A DNA stretch of 64,000 nt from Sulfurospirillum diekertiae (GCF_011769985.2 NZ_CP039734.2:1116001-1180000), one strand, 5' to 3'; shown: positions 52,725-62,118, counted from the stretch's first letter. The notes: generated from the sequence alone by a model not told the origin. Program-made: numbers and translations.

Positions 52725-54450
52725 TTACGATTTAGAGGTCATGGACTGTTTGATGATAGTAGAAAGACTGCTAAACTCATTGTTTAGTTTGCTAATCATA
52801 CTGTCATAAGCAGCAAATTTTGTTGCCATTGCGTTATATTTAGTATCTAAACGTGAAACGGCGGTTGCTCTGGATGTTGTTAAAGCTGTTTTGAGCGTTG
52901 TTAAGCTTGTGTTGTACTGAGTCAGCGTTCCATCCGTGGTATTGACGTAACCATTCATGATGCTATTAAACGTTGAAAAGATACCATCTTTGATAGTCGG
53001 GGAAGAGTAAACATTATTTGCAGCAAGTCCTAAAGAAGCAAGAGCTGTAGTGTCACCCTTAATAACAATATCCGCACCTGCAGTACCTTTTAAAACAATG
53101 TTATTATTTGTGCCAATACTTGCAGTAATGCCTGAAAGTCCAGCATTATTAATGGCTGTTTTAATGGCAGCCAAATTATCTGCTGTCGTTGAACTAGCAC
53201 CTGTTGTAAGGGTAATGGCCTTGCCATTAATTGAAAAGGCACTTGAACCGATGCTCAATGCTCCTGCTGCAACAGCCGAACCATTGTAAGAAGTGCTACT
53301 GTAGGTTGTTGAACCTTGAAAATAGTCTTTAATATCAGCAGGATTAGCAGCTACTTTAGCATCAAAGGTCGCTGAATTAAATGACAATACGCCTTTACTA
53401 TCCATGGAAAGACCATAATCACTCAATCCTCTGCCTTTACTATCAACACTTAACACTTCTTTACGAATAGCAGAACTCAAAGAATTTACTTGCGATACTC
53501 CTTGAAATGTCCCTGCTGTTTTTGCAGTTGTATCATAAGTGGTTGCACTTTTGAGTTTGGTCATTAAATCATTGTAACCAGAGACAAGTGATTTAAGATT
53601 GGTCGTTATATTAGTCCAGTCTTGTGTAATGGCAACTGTTGTATTCGTTGTTGCGTCTGTTTGTTCTTTATTTAAAGTTAGGCTTAGTCCAGAAACAAGA
53701 TCCGATACTGTATTGGATGAACGATTGATCGTAACGCCATTGTAGACAAAGGAGGCATCTGTTGCCGTTTGAAGATGATTAGCCACTGTATTCAGACCTA
53801 AATCAGTAAGTGCCGTTCCTGTACCAATGGAAGATAAGGTAATGGCATTATTTGCTCCCGTTGAAGTTGATTTAATGACAAGCTTATAAGGATTAGTTCC
53901 ACCAACGTTAAGAATAGAAGCAGTGACTTTTCCGCCAGCCCTATCATTGATCATATCTTTAAGATCAGACAGTGTTGTTTGTTGAAGTTATATCAAGAGT
54001 ATAATTGCTTGTTCCAATTTTGAGGTTAAGTGTGTCACTTGCTGATGTAAAAGAGCTTGTTTGGCTTGAAAAACTGGTTGATTGATAAATATCTTGTTTG
54101 GCTAATGTATTTACATGCAGTGTAAAGTTTTCTATCGCTGCACCACCAATTGCGGTGACGGATACTGCATCATTAGAGACGGTTGTCGTTCTTTTGAGAT
54201 AATTATTTTCATCCGATAGTACATTGGTAGACGACTTCAACGCATTTGCGAGTGATAGAATCGATGCCAAATCCGTTTGTTTGGTTGCATTGGCAGTTAA
54301 TTTATTATCAATAGGTGTTACAAGGCCTGATTCGTCAGCGGCACGTAATTTATCCAAAACATCGCTTGTTAATACACCACTACCAAGACCCAATGAACTC
54401 AAACTACCAGTCGTGCTACTTGTGGTGGTAGTCGTTGAAGTTGTTGCCAT
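52725..54450 (-). pseudogene. fliD: Flagellar filament cap FliD, frameshifted
   Basis: FliD caps the filament and guides flagellin folding. The N-terminal part (54450 down to 53965) starts with GSLSLGLGSGVLTSDVLDKL-like residues and stops at TSTNNTV. The rest (53954 down to 52725) resumes in another frame with LSDLKDMINDRAGGKV and runs to a coiled-coil C-terminus. Deleting one A in the AACAAACAAC stretch (near 53975) joins them into an ordinary FliD of about 575 residues. Motility would be lost if the break were real, which makes a sequence error more likely. It follows flaG by 16 bases. Confidence 0.88.
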
Positions 54451-54466
54451 TATCTATCCTTTTTTA

Positions 54467-54817
54467 TCAAAAATTATCCCTACAATCTCTTTCAATTTTT
54501 TCAGAAAGTTTCATTGCTTCATCGGTAGGAAATTTACGAATGACCTTGCCTGTGCTTTTTTCCATTACATTAACATACATTACATCAATTTTATCATTAA
54601 AACCAAAAGTGAGATTGGTGTCAAGCAAATCCATTTGCTTATTAAGCTCTTTAACGGTATCTGTTAATGTTTTTTTAGTATCTGTATTTTGGCTTTGTTG
54701 TTGGTTGACTTTAGTCGTGTCCGCCGTTTGCTCAACTTGTCTTGTTGGTATAGGATTTGATACCTTGGGAGCGGTTGCTGTTTCGACTTGTTTGCTGGTT
54801 GCGCTAAAAATGTCCAT
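54467..54817 (-). CDS. flaG: FlaG flagellar protein
   Basis: 116 residues. A disordered Gln/Thr-rich first half (about 1-60) precedes a conserved domain: LNKQMDLLDTNLTFGFND, then VNVMEKSTGKVIRKFPTDEA, which is the FlaG family core. FlaG affects filament length and sits upstream of fliD in many species. I chose the ATG at 54817 for its AAGGAGGG ribosome site. A sigma-28-like promoter lies 39 bases upstream. Confidence 0.88.
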   Translation of the reverse strand: MDIFSATSKQVETATAPKVSNPIPTRQVEQTADTTKVNQQQSQNTDTKKTLTDTVKELNKQMDLLDTNLTFGFNDKIDVMYVNVMEKSTGKVIRKFPTDEAMKLSEKIERDCRDNF

Positions 54818-54855
54818 AATTGCCCTCCTTGACGTTTTATAATTTTCTATTAACC

Positions 54856-54882
54856 AAATCGACACATAATTGTTTTTGTTTA
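54856..54882 (-). promoter_or_regulatory. Sigma-28-like promoter of flaG-fliD-fliS
   Basis: On the minus strand: TAAACAAA, 11 bases, then GTCGATTT, against the sigma-28 consensus TAAAGTTT-N11-GCCGATAA. It lies 39 bases upstream of flaG, at a distance suited to transcription of late flagellar genes. Confidence 0.55.
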
Positions 54883-54887
54883 ACAAT

Positions 54888-54915
54888 TAAGACTTAGTGT
54901 GTTATATTTCGATAT
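54888..54915 (+). promoter_or_regulatory. Sigma-28-like promoter of the 120-aa gene
   Basis: TAAGACTT, then about 12 bases, then TTCGATAT, 22 bases upstream of the ATG at 54937. It lies back to back with the flaG promoter. The -10 CGATAT is the common Campylobacterota form; the match at -35 is partial. Confidence 0.45.
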
Positions 54916-54936
54916 CTTTTATCCAAAGGGTTATCT

Positions 54937-55299
54937 ATGAAAGTCGCATTAGTTTGTCAATCGCTATTGCTAAGTCGCGCACTTAAAAGTTTTTTAGGCG
55001 ATTTAGTCGTTCCTTACAAACAGTGTGATTTTGTCATTAGTGATAAAAAAATTGAACTTGATAAACCTATTTTTTATATCTCCTCAAACGACGGCAATTT
55101 AATCATTCCATTTTCTAAATCCTCTTTACTTATTGAGCTTGATAAGTTTTTTCAACGCTTGATTATGTTTCAAGGCAATGTGGATGATATGATGCCTCAA
55201 TCTAAACATGCATTGGATTTAGAAAAAAAAATTACAGTTTTAACCGAAAAATTCAGAGAAGAACTGATACAAACTATTCGAGGGTATTATGGCAATTAA
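54937..55299 (+). CDS. Unknown 120-residue protein upstream of rsmD
   Basis: A small protein beginning MKVALVCQSLLLSRALKSFL. It has no signal peptide and ends in a helical segment (LDLEKKITVLTEKFREELIQ) that may be a coiled coil. The first 70 residues could be a small alpha/beta domain (PIFYISSNDGNLIIPFSKS). It overlaps rsmD by 11 bases. It may belong to the late flagellar set by promoter and position. I do not recognise the family. Confidence 0.6.
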   Translation: MKVALVCQSLLLSRALKSFLGDLVVPYKQCDFVISDKKIELDKPIFYISSNDGNLIIPFSKSSLLIELDKFFQRLIMFQGNVDDMMPQSKHALDLEKKITVLTEKFREELIQTIRGYYGN

Positions 55300-55876
55300 G
55301 CCTCTATTGACAACCATTAGTGCGGGTAAATATAAAGGTAAAAAGATTATGCTTCCTTCCCTTGATAGCACACGAAGTACCAAAGCAATTCTGAAAGGTT
55401 CTCTTTTTGATAGCCTGCAATATGACATTGTGGATGAAGTTTTTGTTGAAGTGTTTGGTGGAAGTGGGTCAATGGGTTTGGAAGCGCTGAGTCGCGGAGC
55501 AAAGCAAGCCTATTTTATTGAGAAAGATAGAGCAGCATTTTCAGTGTTAAAAAATAATTGTAAAGAAATTGATGAAAAACATACAACACCGCTACAGGGT
55601 GACAGTTTTTTACTCTTTCCAACCCTTCTTTCTACGCTTACATGTAAAGCCTATTTTTATTTTGATCCGCCTTTTTCTATTCGTAATGGAATGGAAGATA
55701 TTTACCAAAAGGTACTCTCCCTTATTGCTTTGATTCCTCCTCAAATGGCTCATTTGATCGTCATAGAGCATATGAGTAGTCTCATCCTTCCAGAAGTGAT
55801 CGGCGTTTATGCCCTACACAAAACTAAAAAATTTGGGAATAGCACTTTGAGCTATTATCGTTCAAATGAAAACTAA
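55289..55876 (+). CDS. rsmD: 16S rRNA (guanine966-N2)-methyltransferase RsmD
   Basis: 195 residues, SAM-dependent Rossmann fold. KGKKIMLPSLDSTRSTKAILKG is the RsmD opening; FVEVFGGSGSMGLEALSRGA is the SAM site; FYFDPPFSI is the N-methylation motif (DPPF). It modifies G966 in the small ribosomal subunit. It overlaps both neighbours by 11 bases. Confidence 0.92.
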   Translation: MAIKPLLTTISAGKYKGKKIMLPSLDSTRSTKAILKGSLFDSLQYDIVDEVFVEVFGGSGSMGLEALSRGAKQAYFIEKDRAAFSVLKNNCKEIDEKHTTPLQGDSFLLFPTLLSTLTCKAYFYFDPPFSIRNGMEDIYQKVLSLIALIPPQMAHLIVIEHMSSLILPEVIGVYALHKTKKFGNSTLSYYRSNEN

Positions 55877-56570
55877 GACATTTATTAGTGATATTTCTGG
55901 TAAATCATTTCCGCTAACGGAGCGGATCTCCTCTAAGGCTATTCGAGGATCCATTTTAAAATACATCCAAGATGCGAATCCCACTTTTAATGAACAAAGT
56001 TATTTAGCCAATACCGAACTCAATATTTTTCGAGAAAAATATATTACAGATTATTTGACTCAAGAGTTAGGCCAACTTACTACGCTAGAGCATAAGGTTA
56101 TTGACTCTTTTCAAAATCACTCTATCCTGACCGACAATATAGAAGATGATGATAAAACTGTTTTGAGTTTTGGGCAGAGAATAGCCGATAAAGTAGCTAC
56201 TTTTGGTGGCAGTTGGACATTTATTCTTTCATTTTGTTCTTTTCTCATTATTTGGATACTCGTCAATGTATATTGGTTTCACAACCAAGGATTTGATCCA
56301 TATCCTTATATATTACTCAATTTGATCTTATCGTGTATTGCTGCATTGCAAGCTCCAGTGATTATGATGAGTCAAAATAGACAAGAAGAGAAAGATAGAA
56401 TTCGTGCCAAAAATGATTATATGATCAACCTTAAATCCGAACTTGAAATTCGCATGCTTCATGAAAAAATCGACCATCTTATTATGCATCAACAAGAAGA
56501 ACTCCTTGAAATTCAGAAAGTACAAATTGATATGATGGAAGATATTTTACAACGCGTTAATCAAAAATAA
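55866..56570 (+). CDS. DUF1003 membrane protein
   Basis: 234 residues. A soluble first 95 residues is followed by the DUF1003 domain: ADKVATFGGSWTFILSFCSF and WFHNQGFDPYPYILLNLILS, which make two TM helices, and the conserved VIMMSQNRQEEKDRIRAKND, then a coiled-coil tail. Function unknown. It overlaps rsmD and precedes a flagellar operon. Confidence 0.85.
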   Translation: MKTKTFISDISGKSFPLTERISSKAIRGSILKYIQDANPTFNEQSYLANTELNIFREKYITDYLTQELGQLTTLEHKVIDSFQNHSILTDNIEDDDKTVLSFGQRIADKVATFGGSWTFILSFCSFLIIWILVNVYWFHNQGFDPYPYILLNLILSCIAALQAPVIMMSQNRQEEKDRIRAKNDYMINLKSELEIRMLHEKIDHLIMHQQEELLEIQKVQIDMMEDILQRVNQK

Positions 56571-56573
56571 CTC

Positions 56574-56592
56574 TTGGAACATTAATTGCTTT
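56574..56592 (+). promoter_or_regulatory. Sigma-54 promoter of flgI
   Basis: TTGGAAC, five bases, TTGCTTT: the -24 GG and -12 GC dinucleotides are separated by exactly 10 bases. It lies about 36 bases upstream of the flgI start. Sigma-54 drives hook-basal-body genes in this phylum, so the match is meaningful. Confidence 0.75.
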
Positions 56593-56627
56593 AGAATTGG
56601 CATGAATGTCAAATTTAAAGGAAATTG

Positions 56628-57680
56628 ATGAAGATCGTCAAACTATCTTTCGTATTAATTTCAGCGCTCAGTACGCTTTATGCCCAAAGAATAGGCGATA
56701 TTGCTAATGTTATTGGTGTGCGTGATAACCAATTAATAGGCTATGGTCTTGTCGTTGGACTTAATGGTACGGGTGATGGCTCGTCTTCACAGTTTACTTT
56801 GCGTTCACTTTCGAATCTTTTACAAACAGTGAATGTCAAAATTGATCCTGCTGATATTAAATCCAAAAACGTTGCCGCTGTTCTTGTTACCGCGAAGCTT
56901 CCCGCTTTTGCTAGACAAGGTGATAAAGTGGATGTTTCTGTCTCCTCTATTGGAGATGCGAAGTCATTACAAGGTGGCAATTTGATTCTAACACCTCTTA
57001 AAGGTGTGGACGGCAAAATTTACTCTCTCGCACAAGGTTCACTCACCATTGGTGGTATGAATGGTAAAGAAAAAGGACAACTCAACCATCCTGCTTCTGC
57101 CAATATTTTTGGTGGAGCGATTGTAGAGCGTGAAATCGAAAATAATCTGCACGACCAAGAGTATGTGAACCTCTCACTCAAAGAGGCAAATTTCAACACA
57201 GCAGTTTCAATTCAAAATGAACTTAACAAAAAATTTGGCAAAAAAGTGGCAGTAGCTACGGATTCAAGAACCATTCGTATGATGCGTCCTGAAAATTTAA
57301 CAACGGTTGAATTTTTAGCGAAAACATTGGATGTTGATGTGAAGTATGAAAAAGAGGATAAAATTGTCATTGATGAACGTACTGGAACGATTGTTTCAGG
57401 TGTAAATATTAAAGTTGACCCTGTTGTGGTAACACATGGTGACATTACGATTAAAATTGAAGCCAGTGATGTGCCGCTTGATGATAAGAGTGTGGATATT
57501 GGTGGAGATGTACAAATTGCTAGCACTGAAAATCGCATCAAAATCAAAAAAGAGAGCATGACTGTTGCGAATATTGCACGTGCACTTACAAAGCTTGGAG
57601 CAAAGCCAAAAGACATTATTTCAATTTTGGAAAATATTAAACGCTCTGGTGCTATTACCGCTAGTTTGGAGATCATCTAA
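56628..57680 (+). CDS. flgI: Flagellar P-ring protein FlgI
   Basis: 350 residues. A signal peptide (MKIVKLSFVLISALSTLYAQ) is followed by RIGDIANVIGVRDNQLIGYG, GLNGTGDGSS and the full-length P-ring body, with LKGVDGKIYSLAQGSL and IDERTGTIVSGVNIKV. It forms the periplasmic ring around the rod. The ATG at 56628 follows AAAGGAAATTG; a TTG three bases earlier is less likely. It overlaps the next gene by one base. Confidence 0.95.
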   Translation: MKIVKLSFVLISALSTLYAQRIGDIANVIGVRDNQLIGYGLVVGLNGTGDGSSSQFTLRSLSNLLQTVNVKIDPADIKSKNVAAVLVTAKLPAFARQGDKVDVSVSSIGDAKSLQGGNLILTPLKGVDGKIYSLAQGSLTIGGMNGKEKGQLNHPASANIFGGAIVEREIENNLHDQEYVNLSLKEANFNTAVSIQNELNKKFGKKVAVATDSRTIRMMRPENLTTVEFLAKTLDVDVKYEKEDKIVIDERTGTIVSGVNIKVDPVVVTHGDITIKIEASDVPLDDKSVDIGGDVQIASTENRIKIKKESMTVANIARALTKLGAKPKDIISILENIKRSGAITASLEII

Positions 57681-57988
57681 TGCAAACAACCGATAGCAGT
57701 GTAGCGCTTATCAATGCCAATTATAGTGGAGCCATCAAGCATGTAGATACCAATGCTAAAAATGATGCCGCCCTTAGAGAACAAACCGATAAATTTGAAG
57801 CTTTTTTTGTGAAACAAATTCTTGATATTGCTATCAACAGCGAGGACAACAATGAAAATAGCCTTTTCCCGAAAGATGCGGGTGACAAGATTTATAAGTC
57901 GATGTATAACGATACAATGAGTAATGCTCTAAGTGGAAAATTGGGATTAAGCGAGATGCTATTTACATATTTAAAAGAAGGTCGTTAA
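57680..57988 (+). CDS. flgJ: FlgJ-like rod-binding protein
   Basis: 102 residues, only the N-terminal rod-binding part of FlgJ: LREQTDKFEAFFVKQILDIA, then FPKDAGDKIYKSMYND and LGLSEMLFTYLK. The C-terminal muramidase domain found in gammaproteobacterial FlgJ is absent, as is usual in Campylobacterota. Starts by a one-base overlap with flgI. Confidence 0.88.
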   Translation: MQTTDSSVALINANYSGAIKHVDTNAKNDAALREQTDKFEAFFVKQILDIAINSEDNNENSLFPKDAGDKIYKSMYNDTMSNALSGKLGLSEMLFTYLKEGR

Positions 57989-58011
57989 AGTTTTATCATT
58001 TTGGACGATAT
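57986..58011 (+). promoter_or_regulatory. Sigma-28-like promoter of flgM
   Basis: TAAAGTTT (57986-57993, overlapping the flgJ stop) with CGATAT at 58006-58011 fits the Campylobacterota sigma-28 pattern. flgM encodes the sigma-28 inhibitor, so a sigma-28 promoter here would close a feedback loop. Confidence 0.6.
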
Positions 58012-58049
58012 GGTAGTTAAGAACTTCCAAACCAAAAAAAGGGTTTAAA

Positions 58050-58250
58050 ATGATTTCAAAAATTCAGACGTCCAATGTGGCGTATATACAACAAAGTGCC
58101 CCCCAAGATGATTCATCTAAAGGGATAAATAAAACAGACAAAACTGAAGGTGTAGATAAAGTCTCCGCACTTAAAGAGCAGATCGCAAATGGAACCTATA
58201 AAGTCGATCTAGCAAAAACTGCTCAAGCAGCCGCGGAAGAGTTGATCTAA
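58050..58250 (+). CDS. flgM: Anti-sigma-28 factor FlgM
   Basis: 66 residues, with a disordered first half (rich in Asp, Ser and Lys) and the conserved C-terminal part VSALKEQIANGTYKVDLAKT, which binds FliA. It keeps late genes off until the hook is complete and it is exported. A palindrome copy lies just after the stop (58255). Confidence 0.9.
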   Translation: MISKIQTSNVAYIQQSAPQDDSSKGINKTDKTEGVDKVSALKEQIANGTYKVDLAKTAQAAAEELI

Positions 58251-58276
58251 ATCCTTACATGTAAAAGGATCATAAG

Positions 58277-58705
58277 ATGTTGACACACTACTTACACAAT
58301 GCGATTAAAGATATTGAAAACCTCATTGAACAAACACAAAAAGATATAGCAGCTATAAAAGTCGCAAATCATAGTGAGGTTTTTGAGAGAGCAAAAATTA
58401 AAAATGATTTAATTCAGTCTTTTGAAACAAAAAAGTCTCTTTTGGACAATGAATTGATGAAGATGCTCAAAGTAAGTGGTAAAACATCTTTAGAAGAGTT
58501 ATTGAGTGTTGAACAAAAAGAGCTTTTAGCACAAATGAAAGTGAAACTTTCAGAATTAAAAACGTGTAATAAGCAGTACGCAAAATATGTTGTTACCATC
58601 AGTCAATTTTACAATGTTTTACTCGATAGTATTTTTCCAAGAGATATGGAAGGTTATAAAATATCAGATCATCAACCCGCATCTTTACTTAAAGTTAGGG
58701 CATAA
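58277..58705 (+). CDS. flgN: FlgN-like export chaperone
   Basis: 142 residues, helical and rich in Lys and Glu, beginning MLTHYLHNAIKDIENLIEQT. No strong motif. Its place between flgM and flgK is that of FlgN, the chaperone for the hook-associated proteins, and its length suits the family. Four bases separate it from flgK. Confidence 0.7.
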   Translation: MLTHYLHNAIKDIENLIEQTQKDIAAIKVANHSEVFERAKIKNDLIQSFETKKSLLDNELMKMLKVSGKTSLEELLSVEQKELLAQMKVKLSELKTCNKQYAKYVVTISQFYNVLLDSIFPRDMEGYKISDHQPASLLKVRA

Positions 58706-58708
58706 GCT

Positions 58709-60556
58709 ATGAGCAACTTATTTGGGATTTTAAACACAGGTAATTCTGGATTAAATGCTGCTCAAGTAGCGGTAGCAACCACGAGTCAAAATATTGCCAA
58801 TGCCCAAAATACTTTTTATACACGCCAAAGAGTGAGTTTTAGTGCAAGTCCTGCGCTTAGTTCTCAAGGGGTGAGTGTGGGCTCTGGTGTGACTGTCACA
58901 TCTATTGTACGTATTCATGATGAATTGGTTTTTTCTAAGCTCAGAAGTGCTGCTACAAGTCTTTCATACGATACAAATTCATCTCAATCACTTCAAGAAG
59001 TTGCAAAATATTTTCCAGATTTAAGTGATGCAGGTATTGCAAAAGATTTAACATCGTACTTTACTGAATGGAATAATCTTGCCTCCAATACCACAGCTGG
59101 TTCTCAAAAAATAGCATTAGTGCAAGCTGCTTCAACTTTAGGAGGAGATATTCAATCAACCAGAGAAACCATTCGAAACCTTCAAGACTCTGTGAATACT
59201 CAGCTTAAAAGTACAGTTGATGAAGTGAATAGTATTGGTCAGCAGATGGCTGACGTTAATAAACAAATTGCCACCATTGAATCTCAAAAAGGTAATTATG
59301 CCAATGATCTTCGTGATAAACGTGACCAATTAGAATTGACACTGTCAAATCTAATTGGTTTTTCTGTTTCAAAAGGTAATCTCATCAGTAATGACAGTGT
59401 CGATGCAAATATGACAGATACTGGGACACAGTATTATCTCAATATTGCAGGAGCAACGCTTGTGGATGGTTCAACGTTCCATCCGCTTGTGATTGACAAT
59501 AGTTCTAATGGAAGTAGTTATTATTCTATTTATTCTGAAATTCAAGATGGAACACGTTATAACTTAACGGAGCAGTTATCGGGTGGTAAGATTGGTTCCA
59601 TGTTGGATCTTAGAGGTCGCGTGATTGATCCTTCTGTCAATGGAGGCTATCCTCAAGATGGTACGATTCAAAGTTATATCAATAATCTTGATACCTTCGC
59701 TCAAAGTGTTATCACAGAAACGAACAATATTTACGCAAACAGTGCTCAAAAAAGTATGCAAACACCCAATTTAGACCTTAAAAGTAATACCTCGTTGCAA
59801 AATGCCTATAATAACGTTGAAAATGGCAGTTTTGATATGATTGTTTATGATAGTGCCGGTAAAGAAGTTGCTCGTAAAACGATTACCATTGACAATGCCA
59901 CAACCATGGGTGATGATACTTTTTCAAAAAGTATATTAACTCAAATAAATACAAGTACCGATGATAATAAAGATAACAATTCGCTGAATGATGTTGATGA
60001 CTATTTCAAAGCAACATTTGCAGACAATGGAGCATTCTCTCTTTCGCCTACAATCAATAATAACGGCTATACAATCGCAATTAAAGATAAAGGAACAAAC
60101 TTTCCTGGTACTGTGGGTATAAGTCAATTTTTTACAGGCACAGACGCTTCCAATATTGATGTCAAAGCAGAATATAAAAAAGATTCTTCATTAATACAAG
60201 GCTATGGTGCACCAATCAGTGGTAATCAGGATGTTGCCAATGCTATGTTGCAATTACAATACAATAAAATCAATTTTTATGGGAAAAGTGGATCGGTATC
60301 GAGTGATACAATTTCAGGATATTACAGCGCTGTTACAACAAAAGTTGCAACAGATGCATCCGCTTCTAAATCAAGTTATGATACCAATGAAGCACTGTAT
60401 AATACAATTAATACACAATTTCAATCCATTAGTGGTGTGAATAAAGATGAAGAGTTAGCAAATTTAATACAGTACCAAAAATCATATACCGCAGCAGCAA
60501 AAATCATTACAACCATTAATGAAATGTTAGATACTCTTTTAGGCATTAAACAATAG
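58709..60556 (+). CDS. flgK: Flagellar hook-associated protein FlgK (HAP1)
   Basis: 615 residues. The N-terminus LFGILNTGNSGLNAAQVAVA, QNIANAQNTFYTRQRV and the C-terminus LANLIQYQKSYTAAAKIITT are the paired axial helices common to rod, hook and HAP proteins; the middle is the variable surface domain. It joins hook and filament. Stop TAG overlaps the next GTG start. Confidence 0.93.
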   Translation: MSNLFGILNTGNSGLNAAQVAVATTSQNIANAQNTFYTRQRVSFSASPALSSQGVSVGSGVTVTSIVRIHDELVFSKLRSAATSLSYDTNSSQSLQEVAKYFPDLSDAGIAKDLTSYFTEWNNLASNTTAGSQKIALVQAASTLGGDIQSTRETIRNLQDSVNTQLKSTVDEVNSIGQQMADVNKQIATIESQKGNYANDLRDKRDQLELTLSNLIGFSVSKGNLISNDSVDANMTDTGTQYYLNIAGATLVDGSTFHPLVIDNSSNGSSYYSIYSEIQDGTRYNLTEQLSGGKIGSMLDLRGRVIDPSVNGGYPQDGTIQSYINNLDTFAQSVITETNNIYANSAQKSMQTPNLDLKSNTSLQNAYNNVENGSFDMIVYDSAGKEVARKTITIDNATTMGDDTFSKSILTQINTSTDDNKDNNSLNDVDDYFKATFADNGAFSLSPTINNNGYTIAIKDKGTNFPGTVGISQFFTGTDASNIDVKAEYKKDSSLIQGYGAPISGNQDVANAMLQLQYNKINFYGKSGSVSSDTISGYYSAVTTKVATDASASKSSYDTNEALYNTINTQFQSISGVNKDEELANLIQYQKSYTAAAKIITTINEMLDTLLGIKQ

Positions 60557-61368
60557 TGAAAAAATTTCCTTTTTTGAGCACTTTTATCTTGGTGCTCATT
60601 TTCCTATTCTGTTTTGTATTCCCTTCTTTCTATACAGGATCAGCTTATGATCTGAATCCTTCCGCAATTTTATTGCCCCCTAGTTTAGAACATTTTTTAG
60701 GTACGGATAGATTAGGGCGCGATCTTTTTGCTCGCTTGATGATAGGAGGACAAGTCTCTTTGATTATTGGTGTTTTAAGTGCATTGATTTCTAGTTTAGT
60801 GGGACTGATGATTGGGATTAGTGCAGGATTTTTTCAAAAAAATGTCGACAAGTTTAATATTATTGTAATTGATCTTTTTCTAACGTTTCCTACCTTTTTT
60901 CTTCTTTTAGCTTTGATTAGTTACATGAGTGCTTCTGTATGGGTGCTTATTTTTATTATCTCTATCACAGGATGGATGGGGATGGCAAGGATGATACGCT
61001 CTGAAAGCTTTGCTATTTCGAATGCTCCATTTATTAAAATTTTAAAACTATCCAATGTGAATACGCTGAAAATTATTTTTAAATACTTCGCTCCTTTGCT
61101 TGCACCTATTTTTTTTATTAGTTTTACCTTTGGTGTCAGTGGAGCAATTTTAGCAGAGAGTGGGCTTAGCTTCTTGGGTATTGGTATTACACCTCCTCAA
61201 ATGAGCTGGGGTGTGATTATTAGTGAAGGAAAAGAGGTTATTGACATCGCATGGTGGCTTAGTTTCTTTCCAGGTTTTTTGATCTTTTTAGTCACTCTGT
61301 CGCTCATCAATCTCTCTGATTATTTGCAAAGCAAGAGTAATGAAAAAGATATTTTAAATGACATTTGA
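60556..61368 (+). CDS. ABC transporter permease, DppC/OppC-like, without partners nearby
   Basis: 270 residues, six TM helices. The N-terminal extra segment with the conserved SAYDLNPSAILLPPSLEHFLGTDRLGRDLF motif places it with peptide/nickel permease C components; the EAA-type loop GLSFLGIGITPPQMSWGVII is complete. The other permease, ATPase and binding protein are not in the window. GTG start overlaps the flgK stop by one base, so it is transcribed with flagellar genes. Confidence 0.85.
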   Translation: MKKFPFLSTFILVLIFLFCFVFPSFYTGSAYDLNPSAILLPPSLEHFLGTDRLGRDLFARLMIGGQVSLIIGVLSALISSLVGLMIGISAGFFQKNVDKFNIIVIDLFLTFPTFFLLLALISYMSASVWVLIFIISITGWMGMARMIRSESFAISNAPFIKILKLSNVNTLKIIFKYFAPLLAPIFFISFTFGVSGAILAESGLSFLGIGITPPQMSWGVIISEGKEVIDIAWWLSFFPGFLIFLVTLSLINLSDYLQSKSNEKDILNDI

Positions 61369-62110
61369 TCAAATTGCAAAACGCCTCAAAGAAGAAGCTC
61401 TTAAACGTAATCATATAGAAGAAATATCCTTAGATCGCCCTGATCCTTTAATGATTGCTTCTCGTTATAATGATGAATTTAGTGCGTTAATCTGTGCGTT
61501 GTTTGCGTATGGTAATGTTCCAGCAATCATAAAATTTTTGGAAAGTTTAAATTTTTCACTCTTAGATAGTGATGAGACTACAATTCAGAAAACACTAGAG
61601 CATCATTATTACCGTTTTCAAAATTCTCAAGATATTCAAGCCCTTTTTATCACATTGCATCGTCTTAAAAAAGAAGGTTCATTGGAGTCCACTTTTGTTT
61701 CAGCGTACCAAAAAAGTGCTAATGTTATGGATGGTCTCCGCGCACTAATAGCCATGTTATATGATTTGAATCCTTACCGTTCACGTGGCTATCAGTTTTT
61801 ATTGGGTACAATACCGTCTATAAATCCACACTCTCCTTATAAACGATGGCATATGTATCTTAGATGGATGGTGCGTAAAGATCATCTTGACCTTGGTCTT
61901 TGGCAGGGCGTTAATACCAAAGATTTGCTCGTACCTCTTGATACTCACACCTTCGCATTGGGAAAGAAATTAGGCTTAATTCAGCGAAAAACGTATGATT
62001 TTAAAGCTGTTTTAGAGTTGAGTGAGTCATTTAAAAAGATTGATCCAAGTGATCCTGTCAAATACGATTTTGCACTCTATCGCTTAGGACAAGAGAAAAT
62101 TTTTCTTTAA
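61358..62110 (+). CDS. TIGR02757 / DUF2400 family protein
   Basis: 250 residues. DPLMIASRYNDEFSALICALFAYG and PYRSRGYQFLLG match the family, and MYLRWMVRKDHLDLGLWQGVN with LVPLDTHTFALGKKLGLI are its most conserved parts. The helical layout recalls helix-hairpin-helix glycosylases, but no catalytic residues are known. It overlaps the permease gene by 11 bases. Confidence 0.85.
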   Translation: MTFDQIAKRLKEEALKRNHIEEISLDRPDPLMIASRYNDEFSALICALFAYGNVPAIIKFLESLNFSLLDSDETTIQKTLEHHYYRFQNSQDIQALFITLHRLKKEGSLESTFVSAYQKSANVMDGLRALIAMLYDLNPYRSRGYQFLLGTIPSINPHSPYKRWHMYLRWMVRKDHLDLGLWQGVNTKDLLVPLDTHTFALGKKLGLIQRKTYDFKAVLELSESFKKIDPSDPVKYDFALYRLGQEKIFL

Positions 62111-62118
62111 GGTTCAGA

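Noticed and set aside
53965..54450. A separate short flagellar gene before fliD
   Set aside because: Its sequence is the FliD N-terminus and joins the following frame when one base is removed.
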